41,587 nt of DNA from Rhodococcus triatomae BKS 15-14 (GCA_000341795.1 AODO01000041.1:1-41587), one strand, 5' to 3'. Shown: positions 27,258-38,567, counted from the first letter of the stretch. Notes: generated by a model not told the origin, from the letters alone. Made by a program: numbers and translations.

Positions 27258-27350
27258 CCAAAGGTCGCTATCCTTCAAACGTTCCGCCAACCGGTCGGGA
27301 GCGCTCCACAACACAGGCGCGCCACTGTAACGCCAGGACTTTGTCTGTCG

Positions 27351-27929
27351 ATGAGTAGTACGAGCGAGGATTTGGACTCAGCCGTCGCTGCGGCAGCGCA
27401 GGGCGATCGGGTTGCCTTGGCTCAGGTTCTGGAGTTTGTCCGACCCATGGTTGTGCGATATTGCCGATCACGGGTCGGAGCCGCGGAACGGGGGCACCTG
27501 TCCGCGGACGACGTGGCGCAGGAGGTGTGCCTGGCTGTGATGACCGCTCTACCCCGGTATCGGGACCAGGGGCGGCCGTTCATGGCATTCGTGTACGGGA
27601 TCGCCGCGCACAAGGTGGCCGACGCGCACCGGAGCGCAGGGCGTAACCGATCCGAGTCCATGGCCGAAGTACCCGACATCGTCTCCGCAGACGAGGGCCC
27701 CGAGAAACTCGCCCTCGACTCCGAAACGAGCCGACAGGTGAACGCCCTGCTCGGCACACTGTCCGACAAGCACCGAGAAATCGTCATCCTTCGACTGGTA
27801 GTGGGTCTGTCCGCGGAGGAGACGGCAGCCGCCGTGGGGAGTACGGCGGGAGCAGTACGAGTAGCCCAACACCGGGCGCTCGCCAAGTTGAAGACAGAAG
27901 TAGCGAAAGCGGGTGAGATGTATGGCTAG
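27351..27929 (+). CDS. sigD: RNA polymerase sigma factor SigD (ECF)
   Basis: A 192-residue ECF sigma factor. Region 2 spans about residues 24-95 (LSADDVAQEVCLAVMTALPRYRDQGRPFMAFVYGIAAHKVADAHR, including the -10 recognition and core-binding helices) and region 4 about 128-180 (LSDKHREIVILRLVVGLSAEETAAAVGSTAGAVRVAQHRALAKLK). It sits between the TPR-like gene and the anti-sigma gene rsdA, whose start overlaps its stop by 8 bases. A TATCCT box at 27269-27274 could be its -10. In M. tuberculosis SigD has a role in starvation and stationary-phase expression. Confidence 0.94.
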   Translation: MSSTSEDLDSAVAAAAQGDRVALAQVLEFVRPMVVRYCRSRVGAAERGHLSADDVAQEVCLAVMTALPRYRDQGRPFMAFVYGIAAHKVADAHRSAGRNRSESMAEVPDIVSADEGPEKLALDSETSRQVNALLGTLSDKHREIVILRLVVGLSAEETAAAVGSTAGAVRVAQHRALAKLKTEVAKAGEMYG

Positions 27930-28935
27930 GGGGAGCAAGCGTGGCCACCGTGACTGGTCGCGGAAACACGATGCGTCCGACGCCGACCTCACCCCGCAGG
28001 GTGATCCGTTGGCCGGAGAGACGAACGAGGGCGAGCCCTTCGACCTCGCCGCGGTCCAGCGCGACGACGCCCTCATCGACGCTCTCGCCAGCGGAGGCGA
28101 CGTGCCCACCGCCACGGCGGAGGAGTACCGGCTCGCGGCGCTGCTGGCGGGGTGGAGGGCCGAGATCGTCGAGCCCGCGTTGCCTGCCGGCCCCACCCTC
28201 GACGAGGTGGCCGCAGCCGTCGACGCCGAGATCGCTCGCGAACGTGCGCCCAAACGCGGTTCGCTGCACCTGCTCCGGCCTGTCGCCGGCGCCGCCGCCG
28301 CGATCGCGGTCGTGATGGCGGGCCTCACCGTCGGGTCGTACAACGCGCAGCCCGGTGATCCGCTGTGGCGGGTCAAGGAGGTCGTGTTCACCGAACGCGC
28401 CAACTCGACCGTCGCCAGCATCGACACCACGAACAACCTCGAGGAGGCCGAGCGGATGCTCCGTTCGGGCGACTCGCAGGGCGCGATGGCGGTGCTGGAG
28501 TCCGCGAGCAAGCGGGTGGGCTCGGTCAGCGACGCGGCGAAGCGCGACGAGTTGAACGCCTGGTACGACCGGCTGCTCGCCGACGCCACGAGCGTGCTCC
28601 CGGTTCCGCCGCCGGCCGTGTCGGGCGTGGTGACGACGCCTGCCGCGCCGGTCGAGACGACGCTGCCGGCAGTTCCCCCGTCGAGTGGCCCGCAGTACCC
28701 GACCGGCGGGATCGTCGCGCCGACGCAACCTCCCGTGACGCAGCTGCCCCTCGACACGACCGTCCTGCCGGCCTCGCCGCTCACGACGATCCCGACACCG
28801 GGACCCGAGGTCGCCGTGACCCCGGATCCGGGCTCGACCGGGCCCGGACCGACGTCCATCCTCGTGCCCGTGCCGACCTCGCAGAAGGTCACGACCGAGA
28901 CGCGGCAGCTGATCCCGAGCCAGCCCACCAGCTAG
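27922..28935 (+). CDS. rsdA: Anti-sigma-D factor RsdA
   Basis: The 337-residue protein has a cytoplasmic N-terminal sigma-binding segment (FDLAAVQRDDALIDALASGG, about residues 41-60), a single membrane helix (about 113-133, GAAAAIAVVMAGLTVGS), and an extracytoplasmic part with a small helical domain (to about 225) and a Pro/Thr/Ser-rich tail. This matches RsdA (Rv3413c), a membrane anti-sigma released by regulated proteolysis. ATG 27922 is within sigD, giving coupled translation; the GTG at 27913 is an alternative start. Confidence 0.9.
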   Translation: MARGSKRGHRDWSRKHDASDADLTPQGDPLAGETNEGEPFDLAAVQRDDALIDALASGGDVPTATAEEYRLAALLAGWRAEIVEPALPAGPTLDEVAAAVDAEIARERAPKRGSLHLLRPVAGAAAAIAVVMAGLTVGSYNAQPGDPLWRVKEVVFTERANSTVASIDTTNNLEEAERMLRSGDSQGAMAVLESASKRVGSVSDAAKRDELNAWYDRLLADATSVLPVPPPAVSGVVTTPAAPVETTLPAVPPSSGPQYPTGGIVAPTQPPVTQLPLDTTVLPASPLTTIPTPGPEVAVTPDPGSTGPGPTSILVPVPTSQKVTTETRQLIPSQPTS

Positions 28936-31206
<2,271 letters not shown>

Positions 31207-31261
31207 CCGGACGCTTCCCCAGTTCTCGCTTCACCCCACACAATCGAAGAAAGGGGCGCGC

Positions 31262-32401
31262 GTGCGCGACCTCGTTGAGATCGGTATGGGCCGAACCGCC
31301 CGTCGCACCTACGAGCTGGACGACATCGACATCGTTCCGTCCCGCCGTACCCGCTCGTCGAAGGAGGTGTCGACGACCTGGCAGATCGACGCCTACCGGT
31401 TCGACATCCCGCTGCTCACGCATCCGACGGATGCGCTGGTCTCGCCGTCCTTCGCGATCGAGCTGGGCCGGCGTGGTGGTCTCGGAGTCATCAACGGCGA
31501 GGGGCTGTGGGGCAGGCACGCGGACGTCGAGGCGAAGCTCGCCGAGCTCGTGCACCTGGCGGAGACGGACGACGATCCGGATGCGCCGATCGCCCGGCTG
31601 CAGGAACTGCACGCCGCGCCGATCCAGCCGAACCTGCTGGCCGCCGCGGTCGCCCAGGTGCGGGACGCGGGCGTGACGACGGCGGTTCGGGTGAGCCCGC
31701 AGAACGCACGTGCGCTCACCCCGGAGCTCGTCAAGGCGGGTATCGACCTGCTGGTCATCCACGGGACGATCATCTCCGCGGAGCACGTCGCGAACAGCGG
31801 GAGTGAGCCGCTCAACCTCAAGACGTTCATCTCCGAACTCGACGTGCCCGTCGTCGCGGGCGGCGTCAGCGACCACCGCACCGCGCTGCATCTGATGCGC
31901 ACGGGCGCCGCGGGCGTCATCGTCGGCTACGGCTCGACCGAGGGCGCGACGACGACCGGCGAGGTGCTCGGGATCGGCGTCCCGATGGCGACGGCGATCG
32001 CGGACGCGGCGGCGGCCCGCCGTGACTACCTCGACGAGACCGGTGGCCGGTACGTCCACGTGATCGCCGACGGCGACATCGCGACGTCGGGGGATCTGGC
32101 CAAGGCGATCGCGTGTGGCGCTGATGCGGCCGTCCTGGGTGCGCCGCTCGCTGCCTGCGCCGAGGCTCCCGGTGGTGGCTGGTACTGGCCGTCCGCGGCG
32201 GCACATCCGTCGGTGCCGCGGGGTGCGCTGCTGCCGGTGTCCTTCGGGGAACGTCCGAGCCTCGACCAGGTCCTCACGGGTCCGTCGGACGACCCGTTCG
32301 GTTCGTTGAACCTGGTCGGCGGGCTGCGTCGGTCGATGGCGAAGTCCGGTTACTCGGATCTCAAGGAGTTTCAGAAGGTGGGTCTGACGGTCCGCGCCTG
32401 A
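31262..32401 (+). CDS. guaB3: GuaB3 family IMP dehydrogenase/GMP reductase-like protein
   Basis: The 379-residue paralogue starts VEIGMGRTARRTYELDDIDIVPSRRTRS, the GuaB3 signature, and keeps the barrel (VVAGGVSDHRTALHLM, VIVGYGSTEGATTTGE, HVIADGDIATSGDLAKAIACGADAA) but has no CBS domains. Where GuaB2 has GPGSICTTR with the catalytic Cys, GuaB3 has GYGSTEGATTT with none; the only two cysteines are in the IACGAD and AACAEAP segments. It therefore cannot form the usual covalent XMP intermediate at that place. It is 55 bases after guaB2 and cotranscribed. Its reaction is not established from sequence. Confidence 0.93.
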   Translation: MRDLVEIGMGRTARRTYELDDIDIVPSRRTRSSKEVSTTWQIDAYRFDIPLLTHPTDALVSPSFAIELGRRGGLGVINGEGLWGRHADVEAKLAELVHLAETDDDPDAPIARLQELHAAPIQPNLLAAAVAQVRDAGVTTAVRVSPQNARALTPELVKAGIDLLVIHGTIISAEHVANSGSEPLNLKTFISELDVPVVAGGVSDHRTALHLMRTGAAGVIVGYGSTEGATTTGEVLGIGVPMATAIADAAAARRDYLDETGGRYVHVIADGDIATSGDLAKAIACGADAAVLGAPLAACAEAPGGGWYWPSAAAHPSVPRGALLPVSFGERPSLDQVLTGPSDDPFGSLNLVGGLRRSMAKSGYSDLKEFQKVGLTVRA

Positions 32402-32423
32402 TCTCATCTCGATCGCCCGTCGT

Positions 32424-32466
32424 GAACGGACCGTTGGGGTTCCCCGTGAACCCGAACGGTCCGTTC
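32424..32466 (+). terminator. Terminator after guaB3 (arms are themselves palindromic)
   Basis: GAACGGACCGTT (32424-32435) pairs with AACGGTCCGTTC (32455-32466), and inner GGGTT/AACCC lengthen the stem. Each arm is also a small palindrome (AACGG-A-CCGTT and AACGG-T-CCGTT, centres 30 bases apart), so a double protein-binding site upstream of the next gene is an alternative reading. Confidence 0.7.
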
Positions 32467-32600
32467 TCGTATGTCGGGGACGGAATGAGCTGCGTTTCTG
32501 GTACTTCGCGTTACGGTTAGGGCACCCTTGTGGGCGCGGTCACAGTTCAGGCGTGCATACTGGCGAGTAACTACCAGGGTCGCAGCAGTGGAGGTACCTG

Positions 32601-34343
32601 ATGGGCAAGCGAGAGACGGATTTCGACGTCCTCATCGTCGGTTCCGGATTCGGAGGCAGCGTCACGGCGCTGCGCCTCGTCGAGAAGGGCTACCGCGTCG
32701 GAGTGCTCGAGGCGGGGCGGCGCTATGCCGACTCGGATTTCGCCAAGACCAGCTGGGACCTCAAGCGCTTCCTGTGGGCGCCCGCCCTCGGCTGCTACGG
32801 CATCCAGCGGGTGCACCTGCTCCGCGACGTGATGATCCTCGCCGGTGCGGGCGTCGGCGGCGGGTCGCTGAACTACGCCAACACCCTGTACAAGCCGCCG
32901 TCGTCGTTCTTCCAGGATCCGCAGTGGCGGGACATCACCGACTGGGACGCCGAACTCAGCCCCTTCTACGACCAGGCCCGCAAGATGCTCGGCGTCGTCC
33001 AGAACCCGCACATGACACCCGCGGACGAGGTGATCAAGTCCGTCGCGGACGACATGGGCGTCGGTGACACCTTCATCCAGACGCCCGTCGGCGTGTTCTT
33101 CGGTGAGCCGGGGAAGACTGTCGCGGACCCGTACTTCGGTGGCGTCGGCCCCGAGCGGACGGGCTGCATCGAGTGCGGTGAGTGCATGACCGGATGCCGG
33201 CACGGCGCCAAGAACACCCTCGTGAAGAACTACCTCGGTCTCGCCGAGAAGGCCGGCGCGACGATCGTGCCGATGACGACGGTCACCGGCCTGCGCGAGG
33301 CCACCGACGGCACCTGGAACGTCACGACGCGGCGGACCGGCGCCAAGGTTCGCAGGGGGGAGCGCACCTACACCGCCGAGAACGTCGTCCTGGCGGCCGG
33401 AACCTGGGGGACCCAGCACCTGCTGCACGCCATGAAGGACAGCGGCGCACTGCACAAGCTGTCGCCCACCCTCGGTGAACTCACCCGTACCAACTCCGAG
33501 GCGCTGCTCGGTGCGGCGAAGTTGGAGGTCGATCCCGGAATGGACCTGACGAGGGGCGTCGCGATCACCTCGTCGTTCCACCCGGCGTCCGACACCCACA
33601 TCGAGCCGGTCCGCTACGGCAAGGGCTCCAACTCGATGGGTCTGCTCCAGACCCTGATGACGGACGGTGGCGGAAGCACGCCGCGAATCATCAAGCTGCT
33701 CAAGACGATTGCCGCGAACCCCGGTCAGATGCTGCGGATGCTCAGCGTGAAGAACTGGAGCGAACGGACGATCATCGCGCTGGTCATGCAGAATCTCGAC
33801 AACTCGATCACCACGTACACCAAGCGTGGGTTGTTCGGTCGCCGGAAGGTCACCAGCAAGCAGGGGCACGGCGAACCGAATCCGACGTGGATCCCGATCG
33901 GCAACGAGGCGACCCGCCGGATCGCCGACAAGATCGACGGTGTCGCGGGCGGTACCTGGGGTGAGGTCTTCAACATTCCGCTGACCGCGCACTTCCTCGG
34001 CGGGTGCGCGATCGGCGTGGACGCGTCGCGAGGTGTCATCGACCCGTACCACCGGGTGTACGGCTACCCCACGCTGAGTGTCGTGGACGGAGCGGCGGTG
34101 TCGGCGAACCTGGGTGTGAATCCGTCGCTGACGATCAGTGCGCAGGCCGAGCGCGCGGCGTCGCTGTGGCCGAACAAGGGGGAGCAGGACGCCCGGCCCG
34201 AGCAGGGGGAGGGCTACCGGCGACTGAACCCGGTGCAGCCCGTCGCGCCGGTGGTTCCCGCCGGGGCTCCCGCCGCGCTGGTGTTGCCGATCGTCGAGAT
34301 CCGCTCCGGGCAGCCGTCGCCGTCGGGCAGCGACGTGGCCTGA
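32601..34343 (+). CDS. choD: ChoD-type GMC/FAD oxidoreductase with a Cys4 motif
   Basis: The 580-residue cytosolic flavoprotein has VLIVGSGFGGSVTALRL at the N-terminus for FAD, ILAGAGVGGGSLNYANTLY, and the C-terminal TAHFLGGCAIG and VVDGAAVSANLGVNPSLTISAQAERAA. It is close along its length to M. tuberculosis ChoD (Rv3409c), long annotated as cholesterol oxidase, though mycobacterial cholesterol oxidation is mainly done by another enzyme. Four cysteines C189, C192, C195 and C199 (CxxCxxCx3C) form a ferredoxin-like motif. GGAGG at 32590-32594 sets the start. It sits between guaB3 and guaA, separated from each by a terminator, so its presence in the purine block is conserved but unexplained. Confidence 0.88.
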   Translation: MGKRETDFDVLIVGSGFGGSVTALRLVEKGYRVGVLEAGRRYADSDFAKTSWDLKRFLWAPALGCYGIQRVHLLRDVMILAGAGVGGGSLNYANTLYKPPSSFFQDPQWRDITDWDAELSPFYDQARKMLGVVQNPHMTPADEVIKSVADDMGVGDTFIQTPVGVFFGEPGKTVADPYFGGVGPERTGCIECGECMTGCRHGAKNTLVKNYLGLAEKAGATIVPMTTVTGLREATDGTWNVTTRRTGAKVRRGERTYTAENVVLAAGTWGTQHLLHAMKDSGALHKLSPTLGELTRTNSEALLGAAKLEVDPGMDLTRGVAITSSFHPASDTHIEPVRYGKGSNSMGLLQTLMTDGGGSTPRIIKLLKTIAANPGQMLRMLSVKNWSERTIIALVMQNLDNSITTYTKRGLFGRRKVTSKQGHGEPNPTWIPIGNEATRRIADKIDGVAGGTWGEVFNIPLTAHFLGGCAIGVDASRGVIDPYHRVYGYPTLSVVDGAAVSANLGVNPSLTISAQAERAASLWPNKGEQDARPEQGEGYRRLNPVQPVAPVVPAGAPAALVLPIVEIRSGQPSPSGSDVA

Positions 34344-34358
34344 TCCGCCGAGTGTGCG

Positions 34359-34388
34359 CGGCCTCCGACCGAATCAGGTCGGGGGCCG
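34359..34388 (+). terminator. Terminator after choD
   Basis: CGGCCTCCGACC (34359-34370) pairs with GGTCGGGGGCCG (34377-34388), with one T-G wobble, around a GAATCA loop, and is followed by TGTCGTCTTTCG. It begins 15 bases after the choD stop. Confidence 0.8.
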
Positions 34389-34577
34389 TGTCGTCTTTCG
34401 GGAGAGGATCGAGCATTCACGTCCGGTTGTTTCCGGGTGCGGCCCGCCGGTTCGGAGGCGTCCGAGCGGGGGCTGGTGGTCGACGAACTGCCGGACACCG
34501 CGACCGGCCCGAGGCTCGCGAACACGAACCCCGAGCCACCCTCCGGGCGCGAGGACGGGGTGGGCGCGGCCACACAT

Positions 34578-34583
34578 TAGACT
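34578..34583 (+). promoter_or_regulatory. -10 box for a predicted leaderless guaA transcript
   Basis: TAGACT is followed by 6 bases and the guaA GTG (34590), with no ribosome binding site. Confidence 0.5.
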
Positions 34584-34589
34584 GGGCGG

Positions 34590-36176
34590 GTGGCAGACAC
34601 CCAGCATTCCGGCCCCAGCCAGCAGAATCCGGTCCTCGTCGTCGATTTCGGCGCGCAGTATGCGCAGCTGATCGCGCGCCGGGTCCGTGAGGCCAGCGTC
34701 TACTCCGAGGTGGTGCCGCACACGGCGACCGTCGAGGAGATCGTGGCACGCAAGCCTGCGGCGGTGATCCTGTCGGGCGGCCCGTCGAGCGTCTACGCAG
34801 ACGGCGCGCCGCAGCTCGATCCCCGTCTGTTCGATCACGACATCCCGGTGTTCGGTATCTGCTACGGCTTCCAGGCGATGGCGGGCGCGCTGGGCGGCAC
34901 GGTCACCCACACCGGCACGCGCGAGTACGGGCGCACCCAGCTCAGCGTCGACGGCGGCGTGCTGCACGAGGGGCTGCCGGTCACCCAGCCGGTGTGGATG
35001 AGCCACGGTGACGCCGTCACGGACGCACCGCAGGGCTTCGAGGTGACGGCGACCAGCGCCGGCGCGCCGGTCGCAGCCTTCGAGGATCGCGCGCGCCGTC
35101 TGGCCGGCGTCCAGTACCACCCGGAGGTGCTGCACTCGCCGCACGGCCAGCAGGTCCTCACCCGATTCCTCCGGGAGATCGCGGGCATCGCTCCGACCTG
35201 GACGGCGGCGAACATCGCCGAGGCGCTGATCGACCAGGTCCAGCAGCAGATCGGCGACGGCAAGGCGATCTGCGGACTGTCCGGCGGCGTCGATTCCGCA
35301 GTGGCCGCCGCACTGGTGCAGCGAGCGATCGGGGATCGGCTGACCTGTGTGTTCGTCGACCACGGACTGCTGCGCGCCGGCGAGCGCGAGCAGGTCCAGC
35401 AGGATTTCGTCGCCTCGACGGGCGCGAAGCTGATCACCGTCGACGCGGTCGACACGTTCCTGACGGAACTCGACGGCGTCTCCGATCCGGAGGCGAAGCG
35501 CAAGATCATCGGGCGTGAGTTCATCCGTTCGTTCGAGGGTGCCGTGACGGAGGTGCTCGGCGAGTCCGCCGCGCACGGTGAGGCCGTCGACTTCCTGGTG
35601 CAGGGCACGCTGTACCCGGACGTCGTCGAGTCGGGCGGCGGCACCGGCACTGCGAACATCAAGAGCCACCACAACGTCGGTGGCCTGCCCGAGGACCTGC
35701 AGTTCTCCCTCGTCGAGCCGCTGCGGCTGCTCTTCAAGGACGAGGTCCGCGCCGTCGGGCGTGCGCTGGGCCTGCCCGAGGAGATCGTCGCGCGCCAGCC
35801 CTTCCCCGGCCCGGGTCTGGCGATCCGCATCGTCGGCGAGGTGACGCGCGAGCGGCTCGAGCTGCTGCGGCAGGCCGACGCGATCGCTCGCGAGGAGCTC
35901 ACCGCCGCCGGTCTGGACGGCCAGATCTGGCAGTGCCCGGTGGTACTGCTCGCCGATGTGCGCAGCGTCGGTGTCCAGGGCGACGGCCGCACCTACGGGC
36001 ATCCGATCGTGCTGCGTCCCGTCTCCAGCGAGGACGCGATGACCGCGGACTGGACGCGACTGCCGTACGACGTGCTCGAGCGGATCTCCACCCGCATCAC
36101 GAACGAGGTGCCCGAGGTCAACCGAGTCGTGCTCGACGTGACCAGCAAGCCGCCGGGAACCATCGAGTGGGAGTGA
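34590..36176 (+). CDS. guaA: GMP synthase (glutamine-hydrolysing)
   Basis: Aminates XMP to GMP. The 528-residue protein has an N-terminal class I glutaminase ([20 protein letters not shown]; nucleophile C91 in FGICYGFQ; His and Glu in GVQYHPEV), the PP-loop [13 protein letters not shown] near residue 230 in the ATP pyrophosphatase domain, and the C-terminal dimerisation domain ending [12 protein letters not shown]. It finishes the pathway begun by guaB2, although it has its own promoter and is separated from it by choD. Confidence 0.98.
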   Translation: MADTQHSGPSQQNPVLVVDFGAQYAQLIARRVREASVYSEVVPHTATVEEIVARKPAAVILSGGPSSVYADGAPQLDPRLFDHDIPVFGICYGFQAMAGALGGTVTHTGTREYGRTQLSVDGGVLHEGLPVTQPVWMSHGDAVTDAPQGFEVTATSAGAPVAAFEDRARRLAGVQYHPEVLHSPHGQQVLTRFLREIAGIAPTWTAANIAEALIDQVQQQIGDGKAICGLSGGVDSAVAAALVQRAIGDRLTCVFVDHGLLRAGEREQVQQDFVASTGAKLITVDAVDTFLTELDGVSDPEAKRKIIGREFIRSFEGAVTEVLGESAAHGEAVDFLVQGTLYPDVVESGGGTGTANIKSHHNVGGLPEDLQFSLVEPLRLLFKDEVRAVGRALGLPEEIVARQPFPGPGLAIRIVGEVTRERLELLRQADAIAREELTAAGLDGQIWQCPVVLLADVRSVGVQGDGRTYGHPIVLRPVSSEDAMTADWTRLPYDVLERISTRITNEVPEVNRVVLDVTSKPPGTIEWE

Positions 36177-36189
36177 CCCACTCACGCTG

Positions 36190-36226
36190 ACGAGGGCCGT
36201 CGACGCGTGGCGTCGGCGGCCCTCGT
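36190..36226 (+). terminator. Terminator after guaA
   Basis: ACGAGGGCCG-T-CGACGC (36190-36206) pairs with GCGTCG-G-CGGCCCTCGT (36210-36226) around a GTG loop, a 17-step stem with one wobble, followed by a T-rich GTGTTCTTTG. Confidence 0.9.
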
Positions 36227-36352
36227 GTGTTCTTTGCCTGGTCCCGGAGAGGTTGTTGCTGTCAGTCTGCTGTGGAAGTCTGCGAATCCTGCCAGCCGAT
36301 CACCAGGTCGGTGCGGTTCACTGGTTCGATGCGAGGCACGAGAGGAACAACG

Positions 36353-36826
36353 ATGACGGGGGACGGGTCCGGTGCGGCGTACCGGGTGCTCGAACGCGGC
36401 GCCTGGGGAGCGCGCCGCGAGGAGGTGATGGATCGGGGCGCCCTGTCCGTGCTGCGCGACGCGAGCCGGACACTGGTGACGCGGATGTGCCGCGCCGAGT
36501 TGGGATCGTCCCTCGGGACCTCCGTGGCCGATTCGGTTGCCGCGCAGGTCCTTCCGGCGGCCATCGCGGCGATGGTCACCGACCGGGAGCGGTCCCCGCT
36601 CCGGGTCGTCTACAACGAGACGGTGCTCGGCGTCGAGGCCGCGCGACCGTACCGCTCGGCCTCGACGCCGATGGACGGATTGTCGCGGAGCGAACGGGAC
36701 GTCCTCGTGTTGCGAACCGCGGTGGGCCTCAGCGCCGCCCAGGCGGGTGAGGCGCTCGGGTGTTCGGTGGAGAAGGTGCGCCTCGACCAGCATTCGGCCC
36801 TGCAGAAGCTCAGGGCATCGGCGTGA
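36353..36826 (+). CDS. Sigma-factor-like helix-turn-helix protein
   Basis: The 157-residue product ends with a clear sigma region 4-type helix-turn-helix (LSRSERDVLVLRTAVGLSAAQAGEALGCSVEKVRLDQHSALQKLRAS), while the preceding 100 residues show only a weak resemblance to region 2. AGAGGA lies 6-7 bases before the ATG at 36353; an upstream in-frame reading from 36227 would overlap the guaA terminator and is rejected. It may be a degenerate ECF factor or a sigma-like regulator. Its target is unknown, and it lies convergent to the Esr-like genes. Confidence 0.7.
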   Translation: MTGDGSGAAYRVLERGAWGARREEVMDRGALSVLRDASRTLVTRMCRAELGSSLGTSVADSVAAQVLPAAIAAMVTDRERSPLRVVYNETVLGVEAARPYRSASTPMDGLSRSERDVLVLRTAVGLSAAQAGEALGCSVEKVRLDQHSALQKLRASA

Positions 36827-36860
36827 TCGGGTAGCGCTTCCGCGACGATCGGTCCGGTGG

Positions 36861-37079
36861 TCACTTCCGCCTGCCGGGAGCGACCACCAGGACCACGCCG
36901 ACGACGACGGCGGCCGCGATGAACAGCCACTTCGCGTGGCCTCCCGTGACGGCGTCGATGCCGACGGGCCCCACGAACGCCCACAGGCTGACGAGGAGGG
37001 CGGCCAGTCCTGCGAGGAGCAGGCCCGGTGACGGTCGGCGACGGGCGGTGGTGGTGTCGGTGTCGGTGTTCTCAGCCAC
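36861..37079 (-). CDS. Small two-helix membrane protein in the Esr-like module
   Basis: Seventy-two residues: a polar Thr/Asp-rich N-terminus, two membrane helices (about 19-37 and 50-66) and a basic GRRK end. The GTG start at 37079 overlaps the stop of the preceding PspC gene by 8 bases, so it is translated from the same message. No family recognised; by context it belongs to the envelope-stress module. Confidence 0.68.
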   Translation of the reverse strand: MAENTDTDTTTARRRPSPGLLLAGLAALLVSLWAFVGPVGIDAVTGGHAKWLFIAAAVVVGVVLVVAPGRRK

Positions 37080-38496
37080 GGTGAACCTCCAGATTTCCCA
37101 TGCGGCCGTTCATGTTCAGGGTCAGCACCGGACCGTCGGTGCCGTCCGGGCCGCCGGTCAGCCCTTCGGGCAGGCACTGTGCGTCGCCCACCGTCATCGA
37201 GCAGTGGTTGACGACGTTCATGTTCTCGGGAACCAGAACCGTGAACGACCCCATGCGCAGGTCGACGTCGACGGTCTTGTTCTCGGTCAGTTCGAGTGCA
37301 CTCAGGTCCAGCGTGAACTCTCCGAACCGGCCCGTGTACTCCGATTGGATGTCGGCCGCGGTCGCGGGCGTCCAGGTACGGGTGCCGACGTTCTCCGAGT
37401 CCCAGTCGATCGGCCCCACCAGGGACGCGAGAACGACGAAACCGGTGAGTGGCCCGGTGACGACCAGCAGGCCGTACCCGCGTCGCAGGAAGGCCCCGAC
37501 GACGAGTCCGATTCCGATCACGGCGAGTCCGACGGCGCCGATCCGGGCGGGCGACAACCACTCCCATCCGGTCGCGGCGGCGACGGCCCACGCGGCGGCG
37601 GTCGCGAGGATGGCCAGACCCAGCACCACCGACGTCAGGCGGGACTTCGGGCGTTCCGTGCGCGCTGTGGGCGGCTTCGGGGCGGGTGCGGGTTCGGGCA
37701 GATCCCACGCGAACGGTGCGACACCGAGAGGGTCCCAGGCAGGCGGGGCGGTGACATCCGTGGGCGCTCCGGCGTCGGCACCGATGCGGCCCGAGGCCTC
37801 CGGGTCGCCCGACGGCGGTGCCGTCGCGGTGTTCGGTGTCTGCGTTGCGGCCGCGACATCCGATGCCTGCTCCGCTGCTGCTGCACCCGGCGTCGCCTCG
37901 GCCGGAGCCGCACCGAAGGGGGACGGCTCGTAGGTCTTCGGCAGCGTCGCGAACACACCCGGCGAGGCGTAGGCAGAGGTGCCGTACCCGGCGGACGGGG
38001 GGTAGCCGGGCGGTGGCGTCGTGATGCCGGCCCAGGGATCCGAGTCGTGCAGAGGTGCCGGGGGGTTCGGGCGACGCTGGAACAGCAACCAGAGCCCGCC
38101 GAGCATCAGGGCCAGACTGAACAGCCCGGAACCACCGAAGCTCACGCCCAGTGGACCGAGCGTGCTGGCCGCGATCATGAGTGCGACCACCAGGACGATC
38201 GTCTTCGTGCTCGATTCGGAGCTCTGGCCGCGACCGAGCAGGGACTCCGCCGCGGAGGTGTCGTCGCCGGCGCGGGGGAGCAGCAACCATGCGGCGAGAT
38301 AGAGGACGATGCCGGCGCCGCCGAAGATGGTCGAGACGACGAACGCGATCCGGATCAGGACGGGGTCGACGTCGTAGCGGCGGCCGACACCGGCGGCCAC
38401 ACCGGCGATCGGGCCCCGGCGCGGGAGTCGCACGGGCCGGGTTCGCCACAACTGGTTCAGCTGCTCGGAGAAGGTCGCTGTGCTCATGCCGTCCAT
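37072..38496 (-). CDS. PspC-domain membrane regulator (EsrI-like)
   Basis: The 474-residue protein has an N-terminal PspC domain (about residues 25-75: RRGPIAGVAAGVGRRYDVDPVLIRIAFVVSTIFGGAGIVLYLAAWLLLP), further membrane helices, a long Pro/Ala/Thr-rich cytosolic linker (about 145-270), another membrane bundle, and a C-terminal domain like the LiaF/DUF2154 fold (VDLRMGSFTVLVPENMNVVNHC and a final LNMNGRMGNLEVHRG). It is divergent from a PspC-domain histidine kinase, the arrangement of EsrI-EsrSR in Corynebacterium glutamicum, where EsrI holds the kinase off. ATG 38496 has GAGG six bases upstream; ATG 38487 is an alternative. Confidence 0.82.
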   Translation of the reverse strand: MDGMSTATFSEQLNQLWRTRPVRLPRRGPIAGVAAGVGRRYDVDPVLIRIAFVVSTIFGGAGIVLYLAAWLLLPRAGDDTSAAESLLGRGQSSESSTKTIVLVVALMIAASTLGPLGVSFGGSGLFSLALMLGGLWLLFQRRPNPPAPLHDSDPWAGITTPPPGYPPSAGYGTSAYASPGVFATLPKTYEPSPFGAAPAEATPGAAAAEQASDVAAATQTPNTATAPPSGDPEASGRIGADAGAPTDVTAPPAWDPLGVAPFAWDLPEPAPAPKPPTARTERPKSRLTSVVLGLAILATAAAWAVAAATGWEWLSPARIGAVGLAVIGIGLVVGAFLRRGYGLLVVTGPLTGFVVLASLVGPIDWDSENVGTRTWTPATAADIQSEYTGRFGEFTLDLSALELTENKTVDVDLRMGSFTVLVPENMNVVNHCSMTVGDAQCLPEGLTGGPDGTDGPVLTLNMNGRMGNLEVHRG

Positions 38497-38523
38497 CGTG
38501 GGCCTCGTGCGTCCGCCACCGCA

Positions 38524-38540
38524 TCAGGGATCGACCCTGA
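38524..38540. promoter_or_regulatory. Inverted repeat, candidate EsrR-like response regulator box 1
   Basis: TCAGGG-ATCGA-CCCTGA is a perfect 6-bp inverted repeat with A and T extending it by one pair. It is 28 bases upstream of the EsrI-like start. The same arms recur in box 2. Confidence 0.65.
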
Positions 38541-38567
38541 TATTTCGGGTGCGGCGGGCGGTCGGAG

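Noticed and set aside
32508-32530. IdeR/DtxR-like iron box (TTACGGTTAGGGCACCCTTG) upstream of choD
   Set aside because: Only about 12 of 19 positions agree with the TTAGGTTAGGCTAACCTAA consensus and the right half is poor; below what functional boxes usually show.
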